Assembly (NCBI GenBank): GCA_012512495.1
Contig: JAAZEC010000198.1
Span: forward strand, 1 to 6,608
Direction: 5' to 3'
DNA from: Erysipelothrix sp.
GTDB taxonomy: Bacteria > Bacillota_I > Bacilli_A > Erysipelotrichales > Erysipelotrichaceae
Length of the DNA stretch: 6,608 nt
Shown here piece by piece: positions 1 to 6,068 of this stretch. The notes under the pieces are model-generated. The model did not search any database. It was given only the letters and a program-made list of their open reading frames with translations, and was not told where the DNA came from. How positions within the stretch are numbered: the stretch's first letter is position 1; each line of letters opens with the position of its first letter. The position numbers were made by a program, and so were the translations under genes.

Positions 1-871
1 GGACTCCAGCTCCCAGTTGAGCGAGCGAGTAGATGAAGTCAATATACGCAATGGCGAATGGGCTCATGTTAATGAAATCATTCTGTGCGTAGGTGACAAT
101 GTTTGATCCCGAGAGACCAAAGCGAATAAATGAAATTGAAATTCCTATCAAGCCAAAGACCCAAACCTGCCTAGAAGTTATGAGCTTTCGGAAGGTTGGG
201 AGGGTCATGGTTCTAACCGGTTCTTTGTTATCTTTGACGAAAATCAAAAAGACGAGAGCGACTGCCGATAAGACTAATGATACCTTCCACATGAAGGGAT
301 AGTCAGCGACCCCATTCTTCGTTGCCACGTATTGAAATGGAGACATCATGAACTCAGCGAGCAAGGGTGCTACGGATAACATGGAGACTGACATCATGGC
401 CTGTTTTGGTGTAAAGGTTTCCGAGAAAATGACATTGAATAGCGATAACATGGATGCTCCTAATCCTAGGGCAAGGGACGAGTATAGTAGTGAATCACTG
501 CCTGGTGCTAGGATGACCCAGAGTGAGGTGCCTCCTACTGCCAATAGAGCGAAGCCTATCATTACCTTGCGTGATTTGAAGAAATCCGTCAGTAAAAAGA
601 CTGGAAAGCGGGCAATGAGGGACATTAAACCGTACGCGGCAGCGATGGTTGCGCCTACGGAAATACTGAGTCCTAGACCACCTTGTTCCAATGGGTTGAC
701 AGCGTATGATTTCCGGTAGGCCCTGATGATATTAATTGAAGACCAGAAGAGCACTAACAGTATAAAAATCAGCACTTGATACTTCGAGAGCTTATAATGC
801 TTTATAATCCAACCGGTGAGTACCAGCGTTAATATTGATGTGACTAAATAGATCCAAATGTTGAGTGGCAT
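1..871 (-). CDS. MFS transporter, N-terminal part (runs off left edge)
   Basis: This is a polytopic inner-membrane transporter of the major facilitator superfamily. The frame is open from the ATG at 871 to the window edge, giving 290 residues without a stop; the C-terminal part lies outside. Hydrophobic helices are visible at about residues 5-23, 32-50, 71-93, 105-122, 126-148, 161-180, 195-212, 236-256 and 270-290. The stretch LTDFFKSRK (residues 93-101), after the third hydrophobic segment, resembles MFS motif A (G-x3-D-x2-G-R-K), normally found between helices 2 and 3. The first helix may therefore be an extra one before the canonical twelve. A basic, Pro-containing segment at about 213-233 fits the central cytoplasmic loop. 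The start is supported by AGAGG six bases upstream and a TATAAT promoter beyond it. The substrate cannot be read from the sequence. The family is fairly secure; a more specific name is not. Confidence 0.85.
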   Translation of the reverse strand, partial: MPLNIWIYLVTSILTLVLTGWIIKHYKLSKYQVLIFILLVLFWSSINIIRAYRKSYAVNPLEQGGLGLSISVGATIAAAYGLMSLIARFPVFLLTDFFKSRKVMIGFALLAVGGTSLWVILAPGSDSLLYSSLALGLGASMLSLFNVIFSETFTPKQAMMSVSMLSVAPLLAEFMMSPFQYVATKNGVADYPFMWKVSLVLSAVALVFLIFVKDNKEPVRTMTLPTFRKLITSRQVWVFGLIGISISFIRFGLSGSNIVTYAQNDFINMSPFAIAYIDFIYSLAQLGAGV

Positions 872-894
872 AGGTTACCTCTTTTTCCTTGTCT

Positions 895-923
895 ATTATA
901 ACTAAAAAGGTACTCATCAACAA
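895..923 (-). promoter_or_regulatory. Promoter of the MFS transporter gene
   Basis: On the minus strand a perfect TATAAT (895-900) lies 17 bases downstream of TTGTTG (918-923), a partial -35 match. Transcription would start near 888, leaving a leader of about 17 bases that contains AGAGG before the ATG at 871. Spacing is ideal and the -10 is consensus; the -35 matches only in TTG. Confidence 0.6.
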
Positions 924-989
924 TACCACTAACATAATGTAAAAGGGTTCAATGTAACCGACTCTCTATTTCGTTCAGCATTTTGAGAA

Positions 990-1008
990 TATCAGACTCT
1001 ATCTGATA
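990..1008. promoter_or_regulatory. 7-5-7 inverted repeat, possible operator
   Basis: The perfect palindrome TATCAGA-ctcta-TCTGATA lies between the two divergent promoters, just upstream of the isomerase gene's -35. Its 19-base span suits a dimeric repressor or activator, but no regulator gene is in the window and no second copy was seen. It has no T-tract, so it is not a terminator. The operator role is inference. Confidence 0.3.
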
Positions 1009-1011
1009 ACC

Positions 1012-1042
1012 TTGGTACGATGATTACAAACAATTTTATAAT
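1012..1042 (+). promoter_or_regulatory. Probable promoter of the peptidyl-prolyl isomerase gene
   Basis: A perfect TATAAT (1037-1042) follows TTGGTA (1012-1017) with a 19-base spacer. The -10 is consensus; the spacer is longer than ideal and the -35 matches four of six. Transcription would begin near 1049, giving a leader of about 73 bases that contains the hairpin at 1065-1092. Confidence 0.45.
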
Positions 1043-1064
1043 TATCTCGAGTAGAAGAAATATG

Positions 1065-1092
1065 AGGTGAAAAGCCAAATTTCTCTTCACCT
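1065..1092 (+). other. Leader hairpin upstream of the isomerase gene
   Basis: AGGTGAAAAG (1065-1074) pairs with CTCTTCACCT (1083-1092) around an 8-base loop, with one A/C mismatch. No T-run follows, so this is not an intrinsic terminator. It sits 18 bases before the GGAGG at 1111-1115 and could stabilise the 5' end or bind a factor. It matches no riboswitch class I recognise. Confidence 0.35.
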
Positions 1093-1121
1093 ATGATAGA
1101 ATATGAAGCAGGAGGAAATTT

Positions 1122-1607
1122 ATGTCAAACCCTATTATTAAGATACAAACAAACCAAGGTGACATCAGAGCTGAACTCTATCCTGAGGTAGCACCTAAGA
1201 CTGTAGAGAATTTTATCGCTCTAATTGAGAAAGAGTTTTACAATGACACCACTTTCCATCGGGTCATTCCTGGATTCATGATTCAAGGTGGGGATCCACT
1301 AGGTAATGGGACCGGAGGTCCTGGTTACTCAATCCCTGGCGAGTTTACTAGCAATGGTTTTGAGAATAACCTAAAACACTCAAGGGGTGTTCTATCGATG
1401 GCGAGAGCCCAAGATCCTAACTCAGCCGGCTCACAGTTCTTTATCATGGTGGCGGATTCACCACACCTTGATGGCGAATATGCTGGCTTTGGGCAAGTCA
1501 TTGAAGGACTTGAGGTTGTTGATAAAATCGTCAATGTCCCTCGTAACTTCAGAGATCTACCTAAAGAGAGTCAATCCATCCTTACTATCAGCATTGAGAA
1601 AGAGTAG
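1122..1607 (+). CDS. Cyclophilin-type peptidyl-prolyl cis-trans isomerase
   Basis: This is a 161-residue single-domain cyclophilin that would catalyse cis-trans isomerisation of peptide bonds before proline and assist folding in the cytoplasm; it has no signal peptide or membrane segment. The signature FHRVIPGFMIQGGDP spans residues 45-59 with the catalytic Arg47, Phe52, Met53 and Gln55. GSQFFI (103-108) supplies the hydrophobic pocket. The position of the tryptophan that favours cyclosporin binding in human CypA is His115 (in HLDGEYAGFG), as is common in bacterial homologues, so drug affinity is probably low. Length is normal for PpiB-like proteins. The ATG at 1122 follows GGAGG with a six-base gap. 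It is the only plus-strand gene here, divergent from the transporter, convergent with the lipoprotein gene, and ends at its own terminator. I would call it PpiB-like without assigning a symbol. Confidence 0.95.
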   Translation: MSNPIIKIQTNQGDIRAELYPEVAPKTVENFIALIEKEFYNDTTFHRVIPGFMIQGGDPLGNGTGGPGYSIPGEFTSNGFENNLKHSRGVLSMARAQDPNSAGSQFFIMVADSPHLDGEYAGFGQVIEGLEVVDKIVNVPRNFRDLPKESQSILTISIEKE

Positions 1608-1643
1608 TCGTGAACTGACCGGTTTAATTAATGATTGAACTTG

Positions 1644-1681
1644 AGGGTTAATTCCTGTGTTGAACAGGAGTTAATCCTTTT
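1644..1681 (+). terminator. Intrinsic terminator of the isomerase gene
   Basis: Arms 1644-1658 and 1664-1678 form a 15-pair stem around the loop GTTGA, followed by a short T-run and TTT further on. Two of the pairs are G-U wobbles in plus-strand RNA (1647/1675 and 1652/1670), which become A/C mismatches in minus-strand RNA. No T-run follows on the minus strand. The hairpin therefore looks built for the plus-strand transcript, though it may slow the convergent lipoprotein transcript as well. Confidence 0.85.
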
Positions 1682-1691
1682 AGTTTGCCCA

Positions 1692-2075
1692 TTATTCACA
1701 TGATTGAGTAAACGTGACGTTGTCCTTTAGGCTAAAAGCCTCAAAATGGTCTGAATCCTTCTCAGAGAAGATGAGCGAATCGTCAGTAATTGTAAACACT
1801 AAAGTGTACTGATCAGAATCACCAGAAGGTAAACCTACTCCAGTTACTTTTAGTTCGTTCCCTGAAACTATGTAGTTCCCGTTGTCAAACTTGTAAGATG
1901 AAAGTGGACTAATTATGATAAGTTCGCCTGATTCAAATTCTAACTCTAGCCAATTTACCATATCCTTTTTATCGGCAACTTCAGTGCAATATCTTCCCTC
2001 ATCAAATACCGTTTCACTTTGATTTGTACAACCAACTAATAACACTAGTAAAGACAAAACGATTGTCTTTTTCAT
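1692..2075 (-). CDS. Small secreted lipoprotein, function unknown
   Basis: I do not recognise a family. The 127-residue product begins MKKTIVLSLLVLLVGC, a lipoprotein signal with the lipobox ending Leu-Val-Gly-Cys16. Cys16 would be lipidated and the mature protein of about 112 residues anchored outside the membrane. The mature part is acidic and rich in alternating hydrophobic and polar residues with Gly-Asn turns (for example YKFDNGNYIVSGNELKV, residues 61-77), which suggests a small beta-sheet or barrel fold. Cys30 and Cys126 could form a disulfide linking the two ends. An ATG 18 bases upstream (2093) is in frame, but AAGGAGG lies between it and the ATG at 2075, so the downstream start is chosen; it also gives a proper signal peptide. 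A terminator separates it from the upstream fusion gene, so it probably has its own promoter (TATAGT at 2105-2110 is a weak -10 candidate without a clear -35). Confidence 0.8.
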   Translation of the reverse strand: MKKTIVLSLLVLLVGCTNQSETVFDEGRYCTEVADKKDMVNWLELEFESGELIIISPLSSYKFDNGNYIVSGNELKVTGVGLPSGDSDQYTLVFTITDDSLIFSEKDSDHFEAFSLKDNVTFTQSCE

Positions 2076-2080
2076 AATTT

Positions 2081-2087
2081 CCTCCTT
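2081..2087 (-). promoter_or_regulatory. Ribosome binding site that fixes the lipoprotein start
   Basis: AAGGAGG lies five bases before the ATG at 2075 and downstream of the alternative in-frame ATG at 2093. This near-perfect Shine-Dalgarno decides for the shorter frame, whose N-terminus is a classical lipoprotein signal. Confidence 0.85.
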
Positions 2088-2150
2088 TTCCATTTGACAT
2101 GGATACTATAATAAGTTGTTCAGTACTCTATACCCTTATATTAACACAAA

Positions 2151-2187
2151 ATAAATAATCAGCACCGCTAGAGTGCTGATTATTTAT
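2151..2187 (-). terminator. Intrinsic terminator of the peroxiredoxin-reductase fusion gene
   Basis: A perfect 15-base inverted repeat (arms 2151-2165 and 2173-2187, 7-base loop) starts six bases past the stop codon at 2194. On the minus strand the GC-bearing core (AATCAGCAC/GTGCTGATT) is followed by the T-rich run ATTTATTTTGTG, as expected for an intrinsic terminator. It separates the fusion gene from the lipoprotein gene. Confidence 0.85.
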
Positions 2188-2193
2188 GAGTAA

Positions 2194-3489
2194 TTACGCT
2201 ACTATTTTTTGATTAGGCGCATCCGTTAGGCGAGCCATATCCTCTTTAGAAAGTTTCAAATCGAAGACATCAAGATTTTCCTTGATTCTTTCATAAGTAA
2301 CTGACTTAGGAAGTGGCAAGTAGCCATGACCTAAGACCCAAGACATAATGATTTGTGCCTGAGTCGCTTGGTACTTCTCTGCCAGTTCAACTAATAAAGG
2401 TGAACCAAACATCTTACCCGTCGCAAACGGGCTATAAGCTTCCACAAGGATATGGTGATTATCAGAGAACTCTGTCACAGCGATTTGGGTGTGTCCAGGG
2501 TGATATTTAATCTGATTAATCACTGGAATGACCATCGTACGAGCCAACAGATTCTCTAAATCACGCTCATGGAAATTAGAAACACCAATAGAACGAATTA
2601 GCTTCTCTTCATAAAGTTGTTCCATTTCTTTCCAGACTGCGACGTTCTCATCTTGATAGTCGTAGTTAGGAATCGCATCCTGCCAAGGACGAGCATTATG
2701 AATCAAGTACAAATCAACGTAGTCCAAGTCGAGGTTCTTAAGGGATCTAAAGAAGTAGTCCCTAACCTTACTGGCATCCTTGATATGAGAAGGTAGCTTA
2801 GTGGTTACGAAGATTTCATCGCGAGGAATACCGGAATCCTTAATCGCTTTACCAACGCTCACTTCATTACGATAGACATAGGCTGTATCGATATGGCGAT
2901 AACCTAGCTCCAATGCCCATTTAACGGATTGGTAAGTTTTTTCACCATCGGGAATTTGCCAGGTCCCAAAACCAATGGAAGGAACCACCACCCCATTATT
3001 CAAAACATAATGTCTTTGGATAGGTTTCTCAAGATGCTTCACGGCATCAAGTACTCGATCGGCATCGCTCTTAGGATCCGTGTCAGCAAAGATTTCCTTA
3101 ATAACATGGTTCTCATCAAGAATAAAGGTAGTACGAATGACACCCTCGTAGGTCTTGCCATCTCTTTGTTTCTCGCCCCAGACACCATAAGCCTTGATCG
3201 CATGGTGTTCAGGATCTGATAAGACATCGAAAGAGAAACCAAACTCACTCTTGAAACGTGTGTGGCTCTCTACATCGTCTTGGCTAATACCCAAAACGAC
3301 TGTCTTCGCTGCGTAGAAATCTTCTTCACGATCGCGATAAGAACAAGCCTGGTCAGTACAACCAGGTGTAAAATCCTTCGGATAGAAGTATATGACAACT
3401 TTTTGGCCAAGAAAATCAGACAGGCTTACGAGCCTATTATCTTGATTCACAAGTGTAAAAGCCGGTGCTTGCGTGTTTTTTTCTAACAT
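2194..3489 (-). CDS. Fused BCP-type peroxiredoxin / aldo-keto reductase
   Basis: This is one 431-residue frame with two complete enzyme domains. Residues 1-155 are a thiol peroxidase of the BCP/PrxQ group, with TPGCTDQACSYRDR carrying peroxidatic Cys44 and, five residues on, Cys49, the resolving cysteine spacing of E. coli Bcp. This domain would reduce hydroperoxides using thioredoxin-like donors. Residues about 160-431 are an NADPH-dependent aldo/keto reductase of the diketogluconate-reductase-like group. The tetrad is Asp201, Tyr206, Lys231 and His264; GVSNF is at 302-306 and the cofactor motif LPKS...RIKEN at 393-405. The usual HWP is replaced by HNARPW. Both domains have normal length and almost no linker separates them (junction near base 3018). 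No start codon or ribosome site exists at the junction. GGAGG lies five bases before the ATG, the gene has its own extended -10 promoter, and a terminator follows. Cytosolic. Domain calls are secure; the joint role, hydroperoxide plus aldehyde detoxification, is inference. Confidence 0.95.
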   Translation of the reverse strand: MLEKNTQAPAFTLVNQDNRLVSLSDFLGQKVVIYFYPKDFTPGCTDQACSYRDREEDFYAAKTVVLGISQDDVESHTRFKSEFGFSFDVLSDPEHHAIKAYGVWGEKQRDGKTYEGVIRTTFILDENHVIKEIFADTDPKSDADRVLDAVKHLEKPIQRHYVLNNGVVVPSIGFGTWQIPDGEKTYQSVKWALELGYRHIDTAYVYRNEVSVGKAIKDSGIPRDEIFVTTKLPSHIKDASKVRDYFFRSLKNLDLDYVDLYLIHNARPWQDAIPNYDYQDENVAVWKEMEQLYEEKLIRSIGVSNFHERDLENLLARTMVIPVINQIKYHPGHTQIAVTEFSDNHHILVEAYSPFATGKMFGSPLLVELAEKYQATQAQIIMSWVLGHGYLPLPKSVTYERIKENLDVFDLKLSKEDMARLTDAPNQKIVA

Positions 3490-3513
3490 AAATACCTCCT
3501 GTATTGTTATTAG

Positions 3514-3522
3514 ATTATACCA
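3514..3522 (-). promoter_or_regulatory. Extended -10 promoter of the fusion gene
   Basis: On the minus strand TGGTATAAT (TGn plus a perfect TATAAT at 3514-3519) touches the stop codon of the upstream membrane-protein gene. Transcription would start near 3507, giving a leader of about 18 bases containing GGAGG. No good -35 is present, as is tolerated by extended -10 promoters. The fusion gene can thus be expressed apart from the tgt-queA transcript. Confidence 0.55.
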
Positions 3523-3846
3523 TTAATCCCGGAAGAAAGCCCAACCGCACCACACGTAGATGAAGTAGATCAGGATACTCGAACGAAGGCTCGCCATATA
3601 TGGAACAGCAATCCATCCCATTTGATAGGTAAACAGAAGAAACACCACAAAGGCGATAACTAACTTCATCACCCAAGTGTTACTGCGCTTTTTCCTCTGG
3701 CTCATCGATAAGCCAAAACCAAAACTTGAGATTGCCCAAAATAAAACCCCAACCCAAGACAGTGAGAAAGCCCCCAAAAAGCTAAACAAGTAGTGAACTA
3801 CCCAGATGATGGCCAGCGCCAAGAGCGGTAAGAGTGTTGTTGTCAT
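3523..3846 (-). CDS. Small four-helix membrane protein, function unknown
   Basis: I do not recognise a family. The 107-residue product has four likely membrane segments at about residues 4-24, 28-48, 59-76 and 88-104, with a strongly basic loop (RKKR, 51-54) between the second and third that should face the cytoplasm. That would place both ends in the cytoplasm. It is rich in aromatics, with seven tryptophans, and has no conserved catalytic pattern or signal peptide. The start is supported by AAGAGGG seven bases upstream. It begins 15 bases after the queA stop, so it is probably cotranscribed with tgt and queA. It is not YajC, the frequent neighbour of tgt, which has one membrane helix, and it is smaller than known queuosine-precursor transporters (QueT, YhhQ). 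Position alone does not prove a link to queuosine. Confidence 0.75.
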   Translation of the reverse strand: MTTTLLPLLALAIIWVVHYLFSFLGAFSLSWVGVLFWAISSFGFGLSMSQRKKRSNTWVMKLVIAFVVFLLFTYQMGWIAVPYMASLRSSILIYFIYVWCGWAFFRD

Positions 3847-3861
3847 TTCATATCCCTCTTT

Positions 3862-4884
3862 CTATATTATTAACATCGCATCGCCAAAGGAGAAGAAACG
3901 ATACTTCTGCTCGACAGCTTCCCTATAAGCACTCAGAATCATTTCCTTGCTGGAGAAGGCACTCACCAGCATTAACAGGGTTGACTCAGGCAAATGGAAG
4001 TTGGTAATCTGGCAATCAATAGCCTCGTACTTGAAACCAGGATAGATAAAGATATCCGTCGCATCCTTAATCGCCCTAAAGCTTCCATACTTCTTCATTT
4101 GTGATTCCAGTACCCGTGTTGTCGTCGTACCCACCGAAATGATCCGACGGTTACTACGCTTCGCCTCATTAAGTATTTCAGCAGCCTCTTCGCTAACCTC
4201 ATACTCTTCCGAGTGCATGACATGTTGATTCACATCATCAACCTTAACGGGTCGAAACGTTCCCAAGCCAACATGCAACGTTATTTCCACTATTTCAATA
4301 CCCTTCAATTTAATCTTATCCAAGAGTTCAGGAGTAAAGTGAAGTCCAGCCGTCGGCGCTGCCGCCGAGCCTTCAACCTTCGCATAGACCGTCTGGTAAC
4401 GGCTCTTATCACTCAATGTCTCATGAATATAAGGCGGTAATGGCATCTCACCCAACTGGTCCAGCACTTCCATCAGAATACCCTCATACAAGAGTTCAAA
4501 GATCCGGATACCTTCATCCTTCACTTCAGTACAACGAGCTCTCAGTTGACCCTCACCAAAGCTGATAATAGAACCTAACTTCACAGCCTTCGCATTGCCC
4601 ACTAAGCACTCCGCAGTATTCCCAGTGATTTTGAGAATTAACAGTTCTACCCTCGCATTTGTGACTTCCTTGATGCCAAACAAGCGTGCCGGAATAACCT
4701 TCGTGTTATTCATCACCAACAAATCACCATCATGTAAGTAGTCAATAATCTCATAAAAATGGTGGTGTGACACAGCTTGGCTCTGACGATCAAGCACCAT
4801 TAAACGGGAATCACTACGATTCTCAATAGGAACCTGAGCGATTAATTCACTAGGTAAATCAAACGTAAAATCACTAGTTCTCAT
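3862..4884 (-). CDS. queA: S-adenosylmethionine:tRNA ribosyltransferase-isomerase QueA
   Basis: QueA transfers and rearranges the ribosyl part of S-adenosylmethionine onto preQ1 in tRNA, forming epoxyqueuosine at the anticodon wobble position of GUN-decoding tRNAs (Asp, Asn, His, Tyr). The 340-residue length is typical. Family landmarks run in order: LPSELIAQVP at 10-19, RSDSRLMVLDR at 23-33, VMNNTKVIPARL at 57-68, YQTVYAKVEGSAAAPTAGLHFT at 163-184, LHVGLGTFRPV at 203-213, VGTTTTRVLES at 251-261 and TNFHLPESTLLMLVSAF at 294-310. All match well, and no inactivating change is seen. The ATG shares its A with the TAA stop of tgt, and TAAGGG lies six bases upstream inside tgt, so the two are translationally coupled and cotranscribed. 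The stop is TAG. Cytosolic enzyme. Confidence 0.97.
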   Translation of the reverse strand: MRTSDFTFDLPSELIAQVPIENRSDSRLMVLDRQSQAVSHHHFYEIIDYLHDGDLLVMNNTKVIPARLFGIKEVTNARVELLILKITGNTAECLVGNAKAVKLGSIISFGEGQLRARCTEVKDEGIRIFELLYEGILMEVLDQLGEMPLPPYIHETLSDKSRYQTVYAKVEGSAAAPTAGLHFTPELLDKIKLKGIEIVEITLHVGLGTFRPVKVDDVNQHVMHSEEYEVSEEAAEILNEAKRSNRRIISVGTTTTRVLESQMKKYGSFRAIKDATDIFIYPGFKYEAIDCQITNFHLPESTLLMLVSAFSSKEMILSAYREAVEQKYRFFSFGDAMLII

Positions 4885-6029
4885 TAGAAGCCCTTACTTT
4901 CTGGATTATCAAAATCATATTTCAAGAAAAGTTCATTCTTGAAATCAAGGTAGCGATCCTCCATAATGGCCAATCTAATTTGTTTAGTTAAATTAATCAG
5001 GTAACGAAGGTTATGAATCGACAGTAGCCTCATACCAAGTCCCTCATTAGCTCTTACCAAGTGTCTAAGATAGGCTCTCGTATGATTGGTACAACACTCG
5101 CAATCACACTCTGGATCCAAAGGCGTAAAATCATACTCGTACTGTTTCTTACGAATATTGATTCTTCCCTTTGAACTCATCGCCGTCCCATGACGAGCAA
5201 TTCTCGTAGGTAAAACACAATCAAACATGTCAATGCCACGAAGGACCCCTTCCAGTATCGCATCCACCGAACCGACACCCATCAAGTAACGAGGTTTATC
5301 CAGCGGAAGGTGTTTCGTAGAATCACTAATCATCTGATACATGACTTCCTTGGTTTCCCCAACGGAGGTCCCCCCAATGGAGTAGCCTTCAAAGTCCATT
5401 TCGACTAGTGCTTTGGCACTGAGTTCCCTCAAATCAGCGAACTCACCACCCTGAACAATCCCAAACAAAGATTGAATGCCTTGTTTCTGGTGGGCTTCCT
5501 GCCCCCGGCGTGCCCAGCGTAAGGTTCTCTCAACGCTCTTCTTCATATACTCATGGCTAACTGGATATGGTGGACACTCATCAAAAGACATGATGATGTC
5601 AGCACCCAGTTGATTCTGAATCTGGATCGCCTTCTCAGGACTTAAAAAGAGTTTGTCACCATTTAAGTGGTTCTTAAAGGTTACGCCCTCCTCTTCAATC
5701 TTTCTTAGATGACCCAATGAGAAAACCTGGAAACCACCACTATCCGTCAAAATCGGATTCTTTACATTCATAAAGGAGTGGAGGCCACCAGCCTGTTCTA
5801 TCACATCGGACCCTGGTCGAATCCAGAGGTGATATGTATTCGAAAGAATAACACCAGCTTCGATCTTTTCAATATCAGCCGGAGATAAGAATTTTACGGT
5901 CGCCTGTGTGCCCACCGGCATAAACATCGGTGTCTCAACCGTACCATGTGGGGTATGTAAAAGACCCACACGTGCACCTGATTGTTTACAGACATGTACC
6001 GTTTCATAAGTAACTGCTTTATTTTTCAT
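4884..6029 (-). CDS. tgt: tRNA-guanine transglycosylase Tgt (preQ1-type)
   Basis: Tgt exchanges guanine-34 of GUN-anticodon tRNAs for preQ1, the step before QueA. The 381-residue length is normal. Visible landmarks are TDSGGFQVF (95-103) with Asp96; FDEC (149-152) with Asp150 and Cys152; GGTSVGE (219-225) with Val223; and MFDCVLPTR (268-276) with nucleophile Asp270. The zinc site is Cys308, Cys310, Cys313 and His339 in CDCECC and SIHN. Compared with the Zymomonas enzyme these correspond to Asp102, Asp156, Cys158, Val233, Asp280 and Cys318/320/323/His349 with steady offsets. Cys152 and Val223 are bacterial preQ1-type choices rather than the eukaryotic queuine type, which fits the adjoining queA. 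The ATG at 6029 gives the usual N-terminus; a stop three codons upstream rules out a longer frame. No Shine-Dalgarno precedes it, and a promoter -10 lies six bases upstream, so the mRNA may be leaderless. Confidence 0.98.
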   Translation of the reverse strand: MKNKAVTYETVHVCKQSGARVGLLHTPHGTVETPMFMPVGTQATVKFLSPADIEKIEAGVILSNTYHLWIRPGSDVIEQAGGLHSFMNVKNPILTDSGGFQVFSLGHLRKIEEEGVTFKNHLNGDKLFLSPEKAIQIQNQLGADIIMSFDECPPYPVSHEYMKKSVERTLRWARRGQEAHQKQGIQSLFGIVQGGEFADLRELSAKALVEMDFEGYSIGGTSVGETKEVMYQMISDSTKHLPLDKPRYLMGVGSVDAILEGVLRGIDMFDCVLPTRIARHGTAMSSKGRINIRKKQYEYDFTPLDPECDCECCTNHTRAYLRHLVRANEGLGMRLLSIHNLRYLINLTKQIRLAIMEDRYLDFKNELFLKYDFDNPESKGF

Positions 6030-6035
6030 AAATCT

Positions 6036-6064
6036 ATTCTACCATATTGATTGTCTTGTTTGAA
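6036..6064 (-). promoter_or_regulatory. tgt-queA promoter placed for a leaderless transcript
   Basis: On the minus strand TTCAAA (6059-6064) and TAGAAT (6036-6041) are 17 bases apart, and TG stands one base before TAGAAT, an extended -10. Seven bases past the -10 is the A of the tgt ATG, so transcription should start at or next to the start codon. The whole promoter fits within the 39-base gap after typA. The -35 matches four of six and the -10 five of six. Confidence 0.55.
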
Positions 6065-6068
6065 CCAA

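Noticed and set aside
93..719. Open frames on the plus strand at 93-302 and 348-719
   Set aside because: They lie opposite the continuous transporter frame, have no ribosome site or recognisable protein features, and the minus-strand translation clearly has membrane helices and an MFS motif.
1065..1092. Leader hairpin as a transcription attenuator
   Set aside because: No T-run follows the stem and no competing antiterminator structure was evident.
2076..2093. Upstream ATG of the lipoprotein gene (six extra residues, MEKEEI)
   Set aside because: The ribosome binding site AAGGAGG lies inside this extension, and the shorter product has a proper lipoprotein signal.
3000..3030. The fusion being two genes joined by a sequencing error or hidden separate starts
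   Set aside because: There is no stop, start codon or Shine-Dalgarno at the junction and both domains are full length in the same frame. An assembly error cannot be excluded without reads, so the fusion is kept as the reading.
2929..3486. Other open frames overlapping the fusion gene (2929-3219 and 3262-3486 plus, 3039-3248 minus)
   Set aside because: They are shadows of a frame whose translation is conserved across two enzyme families; none has a plausible start signal.
5990..6068. A preQ1 riboswitch before the queuosine genes
   Set aside because: The gap between typA and tgt is only 39 bases and is taken up by a promoter. No H-type pseudoknot or A-rich tail typical of preQ1 riboswitches is visible, and a leader RNA would have no room.
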